Of a DNA stretch of 50,019 nt, positions 25,377 through 34,130 are shown one piece after another. The position numbers were made by a program, and so were the translations under genes. This DNA comes from Oscillospiraceae bacterium (lineage in GTDB: Bacteria > Bacillota > Clostridia > Oscillospirales > Ruminococcaceae), in contig JAHDPQ010000052.1 of NCBI GenBank assembly GCA_018434245.1, positions 1 to 50,019 of the forward strand, written 5' to 3'. Numbering within the stretch: the first letter of the stretch is position 1; each line of letters opens with the position of its first letter. Under the pieces are notes generated by a model. That model worked only from the letters and a program-made list of their open reading frames with translations. It was not told the DNA's origin and searched no databases.

Positions 25377-26351
25377 TTATATCGTCGGATAATCACAGGT
25401 TGCGCTGTTGACCAGCTCCCGACTTGATAGGGGCCGGTTTTCGCAGACAGCCAGAACGTTTTCGCACACCCGCCTTGCCATATGAAGGTTCAGCTCCACC
25501 ACCGTGCCCGCCACATGGGGGGTGATGATCAGGTTAGGAGCCTGCCGCAGGCATCCGTCGGCGGGGTAGGGCTCCTGAGAAACGCTGTCCAGAGCGGCAC
25601 CCAGCAGCTTTCCTTCCCTGAGGGCGTCTGCCAAAGCCTCCTCGTCAACCAGCCCTCCCCGGGAGGTATTGACGAGAATGGCTGTGGGTTTCATCTGCCC
25701 CAGAAGCCGCCGGTCTATCATGCCCTTGGTCTCCTCCATCATGGGCAGATGGAGGCTGATAACATCGCTTTGGAGAAACAGCTCGTCCAGCTCCAGATAA
25801 GTAAGGCCAAGTGCTTCCTCCGCGCCCCGGTCCAGCCGGAAGGCATCGTAGTAGAAAACGTTGGCCCCCAGTCCTTTTAGCAGCCCGGCCACATGTCGGC
25901 CGATGGCTCCGCAGCCCACCAGACCCACCTGTTTTTCCGCCAGCATATGGGTCCTTCCGGCATAGCTGTTTCGGTCCCAACCGCCAGCTGCGGTATTGGT
26001 GGCAATGGGCACCAAATTGCGCAGGGCAGCCAGCATGAGCAAAATGGTGTGCTCCGCCACCGCATGGGAATTGACTCCTGCCGCCACCGCCACCGGAATG
26101 CCCCGCTCCCCTGCCGCTGCAATATCCACGGTGTCAAACCCTGCCCCCCACCGCTGAATCATCCGCAGCCGGGGATTGGCCGCAATCAGAGCAGCGTCCA
26201 TTTTAAAGGTGCGCAAGATGACAAATTCAAGGTCGGTTTGCGTGTCCAGTTCCTGCTGGGTGTCGATTCGTGTGACCTCCCAGCCCGGCAGTAGGGCACA
26301 TACCTGCTCGTATACCCCTGCAGGATAGGGGCCTGCCAATGCGAGTTGCAT
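25377..26351 (-). CDS. D-2-hydroxyacid dehydrogenase (NAD-dependent, SerA/phosphoglycerate dehydrogenase family)
   Basis: 324 residues. Rossmann loop GLVGCGAIGRHVAGLL near residue 145; catalytic Arg in LVNTSRGGLVDEEAL; Glu in DSVSQEPYPADG; His in ITPHVAGTV. It interconverts a 2-hydroxy acid and a 2-oxo acid with NAD(H). First gene of the sigma-54-type operon: the SD AAGGAGG and ATG lie about 36 bases after the predicted start site. Its oxo-acid would be a suitable substrate for, or product of, the RraA-type aldolase in the same operon. Confidence 0.93.
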   Translation of the reverse strand: MQLALAGPYPAGVYEQVCALLPGWEVTRIDTQQELDTQTDLEFVILRTFKMDAALIAANPRLRMIQRWGAGFDTVDIAAAGERGIPVAVAAGVNSHAVAEHTILLMLAALRNLVPIATNTAAGGWDRNSYAGRTHMLAEKQVGLVGCGAIGRHVAGLLKGLGANVFYYDAFRLDRGAEEALGLTYLELDELFLQSDVISLHLPMMEETKGMIDRRLLGQMKPTAILVNTSRGGLVDEEALADALREGKLLGAALDSVSQEPYPADGCLRQAPNLIITPHVAGTVVELNLHMARRVCENVLAVCENRPLSSRELVNSATCDYPTI

Positions 26352-26396
26352 AAAAAACCCGCCTCCTTGTTTTTTCTTTTGCCAATCTTACTAACT

Positions 26397-26412
26397 AGCA
26401 AATCCCGTGCCA
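26397..26412 (-). promoter_or_regulatory. Sigma-54 (-24/-12) promoter of the tricarboxylate operon
   Basis: The minus strand reads TGGCACGGGATTTGCT, matching the sigma-54 consensus TGGCACG-N4-TTGCW at every defined position, with GG and GC exactly 10 bases apart. It drives the operon that ends with the aconitase gene. The adjacent gene encodes a sigma-54 activator. Confidence 0.92.
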
Positions 26413-26425
26413 ACATGGGAATTCG

Positions 26426-26447
26426 CTTGTTTTTGGCTAAAAACAAG
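26426..26447. promoter_or_regulatory. Palindrome upstream of the sigma-54 promoter
   Basis: CTTGTTTTT and AAAAACAAG are perfect 9-bp arms around GGCT. Its centre lies about 50 bases upstream of the predicted start site. It could be an operator of a second regulator or an activator site; too A/T-rich in the stem to be a normal terminator. Confidence 0.5.
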
Positions 26448-26495
26448 GGGGCGGGCATTCCAAACACCAATTCATCTATTCAAACTAAAAGGGTT

Positions 26496-26524
26496 ATTTC
26501 AATTTGACACATTCACATTGAAAT
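26496..26524. promoter_or_regulatory. Candidate activator site (UAS) overlapping the end of the regulator gene
   Basis: ATTTCAAT (26496-26503) and ATTGAAAT (26517-26524) are perfect arms 13 bases apart, 110-140 bases upstream of the sigma-54 start site, the usual place for binding sites of sigma-54 activators. It includes the stop codon of the activator gene (26513-26515). Confidence 0.45.
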
Positions 26525-28423
26525 ACTCTCATCCTTTAGTCTGCGCCACAGGGTGGACTGGCTGATGCCTAGCATGCGGGCGGCTGCGCTCTTGTTTCCC
26601 CGGCATTGGGCCAGGGCATCGAGAATGGCATCCCGCTCCATCTCGGAAAGGCTGCGCACCTTTCGCCGGGGCGGTTCCGGGGGAATGGAGCCGCCTTGCT
26701 GTCGGATTTTGCTAAGAACATCCTCAAGGCACTTTTGGTCCAGGCGGGAAAATTCTCCCACCACCAACGCCCGCTCCACCAGATTGGCAAGCTCGCGGAT
26801 ATTTCCCTGAAGTGGCAGGCGGCAAAACAAATTCAGTGCTTCTTCCGGTATGGAAGGGGGCGGGAACCCGGCCTGCCTGCATGTTTGTTCCACAAAATAC
26901 CGGACCAGCAGGGGAATATCCTCCCTGCGCTGGTTCAGGGAGGGAAGGTGCAGCTCCAAAACGTTGAGCCGGTAGTACAAATCCACCCGGAAGCGTTTTT
27001 CCGCCACCTCCTGTGCAAGGTCCCGGTTGGTGGCAGTGAGAATGCGCACATCCACCGGGATCACCCGGTCGTCACCCACGCGGGTTACCTGTTTTTCCTG
27101 AATTACCCGCAGCAGCCGGGACTGAACCTCTAAAGGCAGCTCCCCGATTTCATCCAGAAAGATAGTGCCGGTGTGAGCCAGCTCAAAGATTCCGGCCTTG
27201 CCTTCGTTGCGGGCGCCGGTAAAAGCGCCTTTGACGTATCCGAACAGCTCGCTTTCCAAAAGACTGGGAGATAAAGCAGCGCAGTTCACCGCCACAAAGG
27301 GGCGGTCGGCCCGGCCGCTCAGGTTGTGAATGCTTTGGGCAAACAGCTCTTTTCCGGTTCCGGTTTCCCCCAGAATTAGCACGGTGCTGTCCACTCCGGC
27401 ATAGCGTCTGGCTTTGTTTTTGCACTCGAGAATGGCGGCGCTCTCACCGATGACGTCCTCTAGGGTTTTAACCGCCACATGTCCCCGCTGCATATACTTT
27501 TTGCGGATTTTATAGTCCAGCTTTTGAATCTTGTCCGCTTCCTGTATGGTAAAGACAGCGCCCCTGGACATTCCCTCCACCAGAATGGGAGCGGAACTGA
27601 CGGCGAAAATACTCTCCCCCAAATGAATCAGTTCATCGTTGACGGGGCGGCCTGATTCCAACGTGTGGGCCGACATGGATTTTGGCATCAGCTGATGGAT
27701 GGTTCTGGTTTGCCAGGAAGCGTCCACCTTTCCCAAAATCAACTTGGCGATGGGATTGGAAATGGTAATGGTTCCGGTGGAATCCACGGCAAACATCCCG
27801 TTGGATGCGCTGTTGAGGATGGAGCGGATCAGTATAAAGCGCTCCTCCCGTTCGTAGCTGAGTCGCAGCTCATACAATGCCTCCTGCAAAGCGTCCTCCA
27901 CCGCTTTTTCATCCGCTTCCACCAGCACAGCCTCAAAGCCCAGCCGATGGGCGGTATCCACCACAAGAGACCCCCCGACAAAAGTAGTGATTCCCATACG
28001 GCTTAAACGCTGTACCTCCTGCTCCACCAATTGGGCGCCGGGCAAAATCTCCACATGAATTTGCTCCTGGTTTTCCGACACATACCTCTTGGCCCGTTCC
28101 GCCAGAGTGTATTGTTCGATAAACCCGATGACGGCAATGCGGTCACTGATGGCAAGAGCTTTTTCCATGGCGGTAGCAAAGTGAAAAAAGTCGTATTTGA
28201 TCTCGCAAACCGGGATATTCAGCCGGGCCCGCAGATAGGCGGCAGTCATTCCCCGGCTGACAATGGCCTGGGCCCCCTGTTCCATGCGCTTTTTGGCAAG
28301 CTCTAGGGCGGCCTGCGTCTGAAGCTGATAGACCGGGAAGTCCAGATCCATCCGGGCCAGAATTTCCTCCACCGAACGGACCAAAACATCGTTGGGTAGA
28401 ATAATTGCAATGCGGTTATCCAT
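26513..28423 (-). CDS. PrpR-type sigma-54-dependent transcriptional activator
   Basis: 636 residues. Domains: PrpR_N effector-sensing domain (about 1-185), PAS domain (about 195-300, [17 protein letters not shown]), AAA+ domain (about 320-545) with Walker A GETGTGKE, the sigma-54-contacting loop GAFTGA, Walker [12 protein letters not shown], and a C-terminal Fis-type helix-turn-helix ([20 protein letters not shown]). PrpR_N domains sense small carboxylates such as 2-methylcitrate; here the ligand is unknown. It should activate the operon just downstream from the sigma-54 promoter at 26397. SD GAGGTGG precedes the ATG. Confidence 0.95.
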   Translation of the reverse strand: MDNRIAIILPNDVLVRSVEEILARMDLDFPVYQLQTQAALELAKKRMEQGAQAIVSRGMTAAYLRARLNIPVCEIKYDFFHFATAMEKALAISDRIAVIGFIEQYTLAERAKRYVSENQEQIHVEILPGAQLVEQEVQRLSRMGITTFVGGSLVVDTAHRLGFEAVLVEADEKAVEDALQEALYELRLSYEREERFILIRSILNSASNGMFAVDSTGTITISNPIAKLILGKVDASWQTRTIHQLMPKSMSAHTLESGRPVNDELIHLGESIFAVSSAPILVEGMSRGAVFTIQEADKIQKLDYKIRKKYMQRGHVAVKTLEDVIGESAAILECKNKARRYAGVDSTVLILGETGTGKELFAQSIHNLSGRADRPFVAVNCAALSPSLLESELFGYVKGAFTGARNEGKAGIFELAHTGTIFLDEIGELPLEVQSRLLRVIQEKQVTRVGDDRVIPVDVRILTATNRDLAQEVAEKRFRVDLYYRLNVLELHLPSLNQRREDIPLLVRYFVEQTCRQAGFPPPSIPEEALNLFCRLPLQGNIRELANLVERALVVGEFSRLDQKCLEDVLSKIRQQGGSIPPEPPRRKVRSLSEMERDAILDALAQCRGNKSAAARMLGISQSTLWRRLKDESISM

Positions 28424-28445
28424 AATCCCACCACCTCGCAGTAAA

Positions 28446-28463
28446 CCGGGAAAGCATTCCCGG
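28446..28463. promoter_or_regulatory. Inverted repeat in the leader of the activator gene
   Basis: CCGGGAA and TTCCCGG pair around AGCA, 23 bases before the activator ATG. It may be an autoregulatory operator or an mRNA hairpin; nothing more can be said. Confidence 0.4.
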
Positions 28464-28593
28464 CCTATTTATACCTTGCAATATAAAAAAATATGATACC
28501 GATAGTCTATCACAACCCTCTCGGCCTTTTCAAGAAATGAGAGGGAGGCAAACTCCATGGCCGATACTGTTTTTCTCAAAGGGATACAAAATA

Positions 28594-28621
28594 ACACGGT
28601 TTTCTTGCCTGAAAACCGTGT
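28594..28621 (-). terminator. Terminator of azlCD
   Basis: ACACGGTTTTC and GAAAACCGTGT form a perfect 11-bp stem, followed on the minus strand by TATTTTG. It is 66 bases beyond the azlD stop. Confidence 0.8.
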
Positions 28622-28686
28622 CTTGGAAACCGTTGAAAAAAGAAGTTGATACACAGCTGCCGCAAAGAGAAATTAACGGGGCTATC

Positions 28687-28998
28687 TTATTGGCCAATCA
28701 GGTATACCACCATGACTGCTCCTATGGAGCCGAGCACAGTAACCGCAAGCGGGAGTTTTCTCCACGCCAATACAATTGCTGCCAATCCCCCGATGACACC
28801 GATGTATGGGTGGCTTTCGTCCACAAAGAAGATAGAGGGAAACACCAAAGCCGACATGGCGGTAAAGGGGATGAGCTTGAGGAACTTTTCCACCCTAGCG
28901 CGAAAGTGCAGCTTGTCCGTTAAAACAGCGGGAATGGCCCGGGGAATATAGGTGACAGCGGTCATGCCCAGGATCAGGGCAAGGATTTCGGCTCTCAT
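28687..28998 (-). CDS. azlD: Branched-chain amino acid transport protein AzlD
   Basis: 103 residues, three membrane helices (about 4-22, 40-62, 68-101). The AzlD hallmarks are LGMTAVTYIPRAIPAVL at the N-terminus and KLIPFTAMSALVFPSIFF. It forms the small subunit of the AzlCD exporter of branched-chain amino acids. Its ATG overlaps the azlC stop by 4 bases. Confidence 0.9.
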   Translation of the reverse strand: MRAEILALILGMTAVTYIPRAIPAVLTDKLHFRARVEKFLKLIPFTAMSALVFPSIFFVDESHPYIGVIGGLAAIVLAWRKLPLAVTVLGSIGAVMVVYLIGQ

Positions 28999-29717
28999 AG
29001 TTCCTCAGTCTCCTCCTCATTCAAACTTACAAATACAACGCCAACACCTGCGCACAGCAGGGTAGAGAGAATCAGTGCCCAGCTAAACGGGATCACCTGG
29101 GACAAAGCGGAGTTAACCACCGCTGTCAGCACTACCAAAAAGCCCAGGTGGAAATTCTCCCTGACGCCGGGAATCATTAGGCCGATGAACATGGCATACA
29201 GGGCGATTCCAAGGCTGGCGGAAAGGATGGAGGGCAGCAGGGTGGCGGCAATGGCTCCCAGAAAAGAACCGGTCACCCAAGAGGTATAGGTCACGGTAAT
29301 CAGGCCCAGGAAAAACCACGGGGTGGCCCGACTTTCGGACTCGGTGGTGAAGAGAGCAAAGGATTCGTCGGTGACTCCAAAGGCAGCCAACAGCTTGAAC
29401 CCGATACCGCAAGGCTTTATTCGGTTCATGACACAGGTGCTCATGATGAGATGGCGCAAATTCAGCATCAGAGTCGCCAGAATAATGGCCGCAAACCCAG
29501 CCCCCTGCCCATACATACCCACAGCCATCATCTGACTTGCCCCGGCAAACACAAAAATGGACATGGCGATGGTTTCCCCGCCCAGCAGTCCCGCCTGCTG
29601 GGCCATGATGCCGTAGGCAATCCCAACGGGAATAAACCCAAAAATCACCGGGATGCCTGTTTTCATCCCACAAAGATATTGCTGCTTACGTGTCAACGCT
29701 ACACCCCATCTTTCCAT
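28995..29717 (-). CDS. azlC: Branched-chain amino acid exporter permease AzlC
   Basis: 240 residues with about five to six helices. FGFIPVGIAYGIMAQQAGL, FAGASQMMAVGMYGQGAG and NLRHLIMSTC are AzlC motifs. With AzlD it exports branched-chain amino acids or analogues. The ATG at 29717 is chosen because the promoter at 29772 starts transcription near 29765, excluding the longer frame to 29900; its ribosome site is weak (AGAGG 14 bases upstream), so the start could also be slightly downstream. Confidence 0.88.
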   Translation of the reverse strand: MERWGVALTRKQQYLCGMKTGIPVIFGFIPVGIAYGIMAQQAGLLGGETIAMSIFVFAGASQMMAVGMYGQGAGFAAIILATLMLNLRHLIMSTCVMNRIKPCGIGFKLLAAFGVTDESFALFTTESESRATPWFFLGLITVTYTSWVTGSFLGAIAATLLPSILSASLGIALYAMFIGLMIPGVRENFHLGFLVVLTAVVNSALSQVIPFSWALILSTLLCAGVGVVFVSLNEEETEEL

Positions 29718-29771
29718 GGTAAGGATATGTTGTACCTCTTGGAGAGTGAGCTCCACGAGAGGCGTTGCTAT

Positions 29772-29800
29772 ATTATAGCGTAAAATCGGTCGGCATACAA
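29772..29800 (-). promoter_or_regulatory. Promoter of azlCD
   Basis: On the minus strand TTGTAT (29795-29800), 17 bases and TATAAT (29772-29777); the -10 is a perfect match. The start of transcription would be near 29765. Confidence 0.8.
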
Positions 29801-29874
29801 TTAGCCGGTGTGTATCACTGTTGGGCTGCCTTATTGGGAATGGGAGGCTATGTCGCAACGGTAAAGCAGGCAGA

Positions 29875-29906
29875 AAGGCCTTGGATGCTACGGTATCCAA
29901 GGCCTT
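29875..29906 (-). terminator. Terminator of the metF-metH operon
   Basis: AAGGCCTTGGAT (29875-29886) and ATCCAAGGCCTT (29895-29906) form a perfect 12-bp stem, with TTT on the minus-strand side. It lies 107 bases past the metH stop and also insulates azlCD. Confidence 0.75.
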
Positions 29907-30012
29907 TTATTGCCATTGCTTAGTTAGAAGGAAGCTGCAAGTGCTGTATCTAGAGCTGTTCACATGATGCCGTCCGGTAGTGGAGCCTCTGGCCGAAGGA
30001 AAGGCACCCTGC

Positions 30013-32421
30013 CTACCGGGCAAACACCAGACCTGCATAACGCACCGTTTCCATGGCGTTTTTGGCATAGCGGTCGGCACCGATCTGGTCGGCGTATTCC
30101 TGAGTCAGAACGGCGCCACCCACCACCACCTTGCAGCCCGGGCACTGCTGCCGCAGCAGGGCAATGGTCTGAGCCATGGCCGGGACGGTGGTGGTCATCA
30201 GGGCACTGAGCCCTACCAGTCGGACGTCGTGGTCCAAGGCTGCCTGCGCCACTCTCTGAGCCGGGACATCCCGCCCCAGATCGATGACCCGGTAGCCGTA
30301 GTTTTCCATAAGAGCCTTGACGATGTTCTTGCCGATGTCGTGAATATCCCCCTTGACGGTGGCCAGCACCACGGCAGGCCCGGAACCTTGGGTGGCAGGC
30401 ATGGCCTCCCGCACCACCTCAAAGGCGGCTTTGGCGGCTTCGGCACTCATCAGCAACTGGGGTAAAAACACCGTCTTGTTTTCAAACCCTTGCCCCACCA
30501 CATCCAGTGCCGGAACAATTTGCTCGTTGATCAGAGTCAAAGGCTCTATGGTGGCAAGGGCCTCCCGGGCCAGATGGGCCGCGTCCTCCTGCAGGCCGCG
30601 GATGATGGCTCCCTGCAGGCCCTCCCGGGAGGGGGGACGCTGGCCTAGGGCGGCGGGAGCAGAACTGGCGGTTTCCACCGTCAGGTTCTGGGCAAAGGCA
30701 ATGTAGGAGCTGCAGTTGGGGTCCATCCCCGCCAGCGCCAGATAACTGTGGTAGGCCTTCATCATCTCGGTGGAGTAGGGGTTTAAAATGGCGGCGTCCA
30801 GCCCCCGGCTCAGCGCCATGGTAAAAAAGGTGGCGGTGATAAAATCCCGGTGAGGAAGGCCAAAGGAGATGTTGGAAACTCCCAGAGAGCAGCAGGCCCC
30901 CAGCCCCTCCCGAATGAGGGGGATGGTGTCCAGTGTGACCTGAGCTGCCGCAGAATCGGAAGAAATAGTCAGCGCCAGAGGATCAAAGATCAAGTCGTGG
31001 ACCCCAATGCCATACTCCGCCGCCCGCCGGGCAATCCGCTTGGCAACGGCAAAGCGGTCCTCTGCCGTTTCGGGAATCCCCCCTTCGTCCAGAGTCAGGC
31101 AGACCACAAGGCCTCCATACTTCTTTACCAGGGGGAAGACGGCGTCCATGCTTTCGGCGCTGCCGTTGACCGAGTTGACCATGGGCTTTCCGTTGTAAAT
31201 CCGCATGGCCCGCTCCATGGCCATGGGGTTGGAGGTATCCAGCTGGAGGGGCAGGTCGCAGACTCCCTGCAGCTCCCGGACGCAGTCCACCAGCATGGCG
31301 GGCTCGTCGATTTCCGGAAGGCCCACGTTTACATCCAATACGTGGACTCCCTGCTCCTGCTGATCCAGCCCTTCCTTGAGAACATAACCCATGTCCCGGG
31401 CGCGAAGGGCTTCCTTAAACCGCTTCTTCCCGGTGGGGTTAATCCGCTCGCCGATGAGCACCGGGGCCTTACCAAAGCTGATCGCCCGGGTGTAGGAGCT
31501 GATGACGCTGCGGCTTTTTTGGGTGACGGGAAGGGGAGCAATCCCCGACGCAGCCGCCACCAGTTCCCGGATATATTCTGGGGTGGTGCCGCAGCAGCCT
31601 CCCACAACCCGAGCGCCCCGTCCCACCATTTCCTCCATCACTTGGGTGAACTCCTCGGGGCCTACATCAAAGACAGTGTGCCCCTGTTCCGGCCGGGGAA
31701 GGCCGGCGTTGGGTTTGACCAGCAGTGGCGTGGAAGAGCAGGCGGTAAACCGGGGGAGCAGCTCCAGCATCTGACGGGGACCCAAAGAGCAGTTAAGGCC
31801 GATGACATCGGCTCTCAGCCCCTCCAGCATGGCCACCATGGCCTCGGGGCTAGCGCCGCTCATCAGCTGTCCGTTCTCGTCGTAGACATTGCTGACAAAC
31901 ACCGGGAGATCACAGTTTTCCTTGGCGGCCAACACTGCTGCCTTGGTCTCGTAGCAGTCGTTCATGGTCTCGATCAGCACAAGGTCAGCTCCGGCTTTGG
32001 CTCCTGCCCGGATCACCTGAGCAAAGAGCTCCACCGCCTCTTCAAAGGCAAGGTCCCCCAAAGGGGCCATCAGGCGGCCCAGAGGGCCCACATCCAAGGC
32101 GATGAACTTGTGGGCTTGCCCTCCCACAGCAGAGCTACGGGCTGTTTGGAGGCAGCTGACCGCAGCGGTGACCACCGCCTCCACAGTGGGGCGGCCCTCG
32201 TTGCCGTCAAACTTCAGGGCGTTGGCTCCAAAGGTATTGGTGCAGACAGCGTGGCTGCCTGCCTCGTAATAGGCTTTGCCGACAGCGGTGATTTCCCCTG
32301 GGTGGCTCAGGTTCCACAGCTCGGGCAGCTCCCCGGGAGCAAGGCCCCGCTCCTGCAGCAGGGTTCCCGTACCGCCGTCCAGAAAAAAAATCCCCTGCCC
32401 GATACAATCTAAAACATTCAT
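30013..32421 (-). CDS. metH: Cobalamin-dependent methionine synthase, short form
   Basis: 802 residues. Order of domains: homocysteine-binding barrel (about 1-300; zinc Cys pair in VVGGCCGTTPEYI), methyl-tetrahydrofolate pterin-binding barrel (about 315-580; PVLIGERINPTGKKRFK), B12-cap helices (about 590-680) and cobalamin-binding domain (about 685-800; VKGDIHDIGKNIVKALMENYGYRVIDLG with the cobalt-ligating His). The C-terminal AdoMet reactivation domain of long MetH is absent; the adjacent gene supplies an activation protein. It methylates homocysteine. SD AGGAGA, 9 bases after that gene. Confidence 0.96.
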   Translation of the reverse strand: MNVLDCIGQGIFFLDGGTGTLLQERGLAPGELPELWNLSHPGEITAVGKAYYEAGSHAVCTNTFGANALKFDGNEGRPTVEAVVTAAVSCLQTARSSAVGGQAHKFIALDVGPLGRLMAPLGDLAFEEAVELFAQVIRAGAKAGADLVLIETMNDCYETKAAVLAAKENCDLPVFVSNVYDENGQLMSGASPEAMVAMLEGLRADVIGLNCSLGPRQMLELLPRFTACSSTPLLVKPNAGLPRPEQGHTVFDVGPEEFTQVMEEMVGRGARVVGGCCGTTPEYIRELVAAASGIAPLPVTQKSRSVISSYTRAISFGKAPVLIGERINPTGKKRFKEALRARDMGYVLKEGLDQQEQGVHVLDVNVGLPEIDEPAMLVDCVRELQGVCDLPLQLDTSNPMAMERAMRIYNGKPMVNSVNGSAESMDAVFPLVKKYGGLVVCLTLDEGGIPETAEDRFAVAKRIARRAAEYGIGVHDLIFDPLALTISSDSAAAQVTLDTIPLIREGLGACCSLGVSNISFGLPHRDFITATFFTMALSRGLDAAILNPYSTEMMKAYHSYLALAGMDPNCSSYIAFAQNLTVETASSAPAALGQRPPSREGLQGAIIRGLQEDAAHLAREALATIEPLTLINEQIVPALDVVGQGFENKTVFLPQLLMSAEAAKAAFEVVREAMPATQGSGPAVVLATVKGDIHDIGKNIVKALMENYGYRVIDLGRDVPAQRVAQAALDHDVRLVGLSALMTTTVPAMAQTIALLRQQCPGCKVVVGGAVLTQEYADQIGADRYAKNAMETVRYAGLVFAR

Positions 32422-32430
32422 ATCTTTCTC

Positions 32431-33111
32431 CTATATCCGGAATTGGCAATCCGTTTTATCGCATAGCTGGCAGTCGTGAAGAGCGGTCTCGCAGCCGGTG
32501 GATCCTATCCCCACCATAGCGGAAACCGACTTTTGGGGAACCATTAACAGGGACTGGGTCAAAGTGATGCCTGCCTTGCGGTGGCTGTCCAGACAGGACA
32601 GCAGGGTTTTTTGCAGCTCCAGGGGAACATCCCCGTAGCCGGGGCTGAAGCGGGGGCGCAGTCGTTGCCCCGGGAACTGCGCCGCCCATCTGCGGCAGAG
32701 GGTGTCGCAAAAATGCTCGATGGCCGCCGTGCCTAACGCATCCAGCACCACTGCCTTGGCGGGAGAGGTAATTGCGGTTCGCTTTTGCAGCCGCTCTCCC
32801 TCTGCTCCGGTGGTGGCGGCAAACAAAATGGCCTGCCGGCAACCAGACAGGTTTTTGGAAAGGCTTTTGCTGGAAAGGGAAAAGACGCCAAAATCTACCA
32901 GCTCTCCCTTTACTGCAACAGGAAGCACCAGCCGGCAGGCCCGGTATCGGGCAACGGCCTGAAATTCTCCGGCACACTGCTCCGCCAGAGAGGTTAGCGC
33001 TGCATCCGGCTGTGTGCGCCCCATCCCCAGATAGCGGTAGACACTGAGCAGGGGGACTTCCAGCTGCGAAGCCGGGTATTCGATGGACTCTACCCTTCCA
33101 TTTGCCTTCAT
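32431..33111 (-). CDS. Methionine synthase activation domain protein (stand-alone reactivase)
   Basis: 226 residues. The central RPRFSPGYGDVPLELQKTLL segment corresponds to the RxxPGYxxxP AdoMet-binding motif of MetH activation domains, and the C-terminal CETALHDCQLCDKTDCQFR cluster is typical of the stand-alone TM0269-like proteins. It probably returns oxidised cob(II)alamin of MetH to the active state using AdoMet. It overlaps metF by 4 bases and precedes metH by 9, so all three proteins are made together. Confidence 0.9.
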   Translation of the reverse strand: MKANGRVESIEYPASQLEVPLLSVYRYLGMGRTQPDAALTSLAEQCAGEFQAVARYRACRLVLPVAVKGELVDFGVFSLSSKSLSKNLSGCRQAILFAATTGAEGERLQKRTAITSPAKAVVLDALGTAAIEHFCDTLCRRWAAQFPGQRLRPRFSPGYGDVPLELQKTLLSCLDSHRKAGITLTQSLLMVPQKSVSAMVGIGSTGCETALHDCQLCDKTDCQFRI

Positions 33112-33974
33112 TTGATGATCTCCGAAAGATTCTCTTGAATTTTTTGGGCTACCGAGGCGTTGTTCATAGAGTACACATGCACTGCCGGAACGCCGTTGGC
33201 AAACAGGTCCACAATTTGCTCGGTGGCGTAGGCGATGCCGGCCTGCTTCATGGCTTCGGGGTTTTGGCCGAAGCGGTCAAGAATATAGCGGAACCGCTGG
33301 GGAAGCACCGTACCGGACAGAGCTGTGATCCGGGCAATTTGCCGGACGTTGGTCACCGGCATGATGCCCGCCACCACCGGCACCTGAATTCCCGCTTCCC
33401 GCACTTTATATAGGAAATTGTAGTAAATATTGTTATCAAAAAACATTTGGGTAGTGAGAAAATCGCAGCCGGCATCCACTTTCTTCTTCAGGTTGGCGAT
33501 ATCCTCCGCTTGATTGGGGGATTCTATATGGCCTTCGGGATAGCAGGCGCCGCCAACGCAAAAGCCGCCATACTCCCGAATCTCCCACACCAGCTCACTG
33601 GCATAATGGTAGTCCCAGTCTTGCTCCACAGCGGCTCCGGGAGCCAGATCCCCCCGCAGAGCCAGTATGTTCTGGATCCCCGTTTGGCGCATGGTATCCA
33701 GCTGATGGCGCACCCCCTCCCGGGTGGAGCTGATGCAGCTGAGATGGGCCATCACCGGTACCCGGAACTGGTTCTGAATCCCCGCAGCAATAGAGACGGT
33801 GTAGGCGCTGGTTCCGCCGCCGGCCCCATAGGTGACGCTCATGTAGCTGGGGGCAAGCTGGGCGATGGACTGGGCCGTCGCCTGAATGCTCTCGTAGGCG
33901 GCGCTATTTTTGGGCGGAAAAATCTCGAAGGAAAGGGAAGGCTTTTTGTCTTCTATCACTTGAATCAGTTTCAT
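33108..33974 (-). CDS. metF: Methylenetetrahydrofolate reductase
   Basis: 288 residues, TIM barrel of the MetF family: SFEIFPPKN near the N-terminus (catalytic Glu), YMSVTYGAGGG, a NILALRGD motif near residue 105, and a CDFLTTQMFFDNNIYYNF segment. It makes 5-methyl-THF for MetH with reduced flavin. The ATG at 33974 follows GAGGTG 6 bases upstream; longer in-frame starts lie in the leader terminator. First gene of the operon. Confidence 0.96.
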   Translation of the reverse strand: MKLIQVIEDKKPSLSFEIFPPKNSAAYESIQATAQSIAQLAPSYMSVTYGAGGGTSAYTVSIAAGIQNQFRVPVMAHLSCISSTREGVRHQLDTMRQTGIQNILALRGDLAPGAAVEQDWDYHYASELVWEIREYGGFCVGGACYPEGHIESPNQAEDIANLKKKVDAGCDFLTTQMFFDNNIYYNFLYKVREAGIQVPVVAGIMPVTNVRQIARITALSGTVLPQRFRYILDRFGQNPEAMKQAGIAYATEQIVDLFANGVPAVHVYSMNNASVAQKIQENLSEIIK

Positions 33975-34018
33975 CTCTATCACCTCATATTCCATAGTGA
34001 GAAAGGGCGCTTCCTCAT

Positions 34019-34058
34019 AAAAAAGTGCCCGGAGCATTTGAAAAAAGCTCCCGGACAC
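34019..34058 (-). terminator. Attenuator terminator in the metF leader
   Basis: On the minus strand GTGTCCGGGAGC (34047-34058) pairs with GCTCCGGGCAC (34025-34035), followed by TTTTTT. It lies 45 bases before metF, downstream of a dedicated promoter with no gene between, so it must act as a regulated terminator. Confidence 0.88.
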
Positions 34059-34130
34059 CGGCGGATTTCCCTGCGATTAAAAATCGGTACCTGTAGGCAG
34101 ACAAAAAGCGCCCGCCAAAGCACGACAAAA

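Noticed and set aside
30850-32412. A 520-codon open frame on the plus strand opposite metH
   Set aside because: metH on the other strand has complete domains and a proper SD. The plus frame gives a low-complexity, Gly/His/Gln-rich sequence with no family resemblance, typical of antisense shadows in GC-rich genes. The same applies to long opposite-strand frames over the M20 gene, hemL, aconitase and metF.
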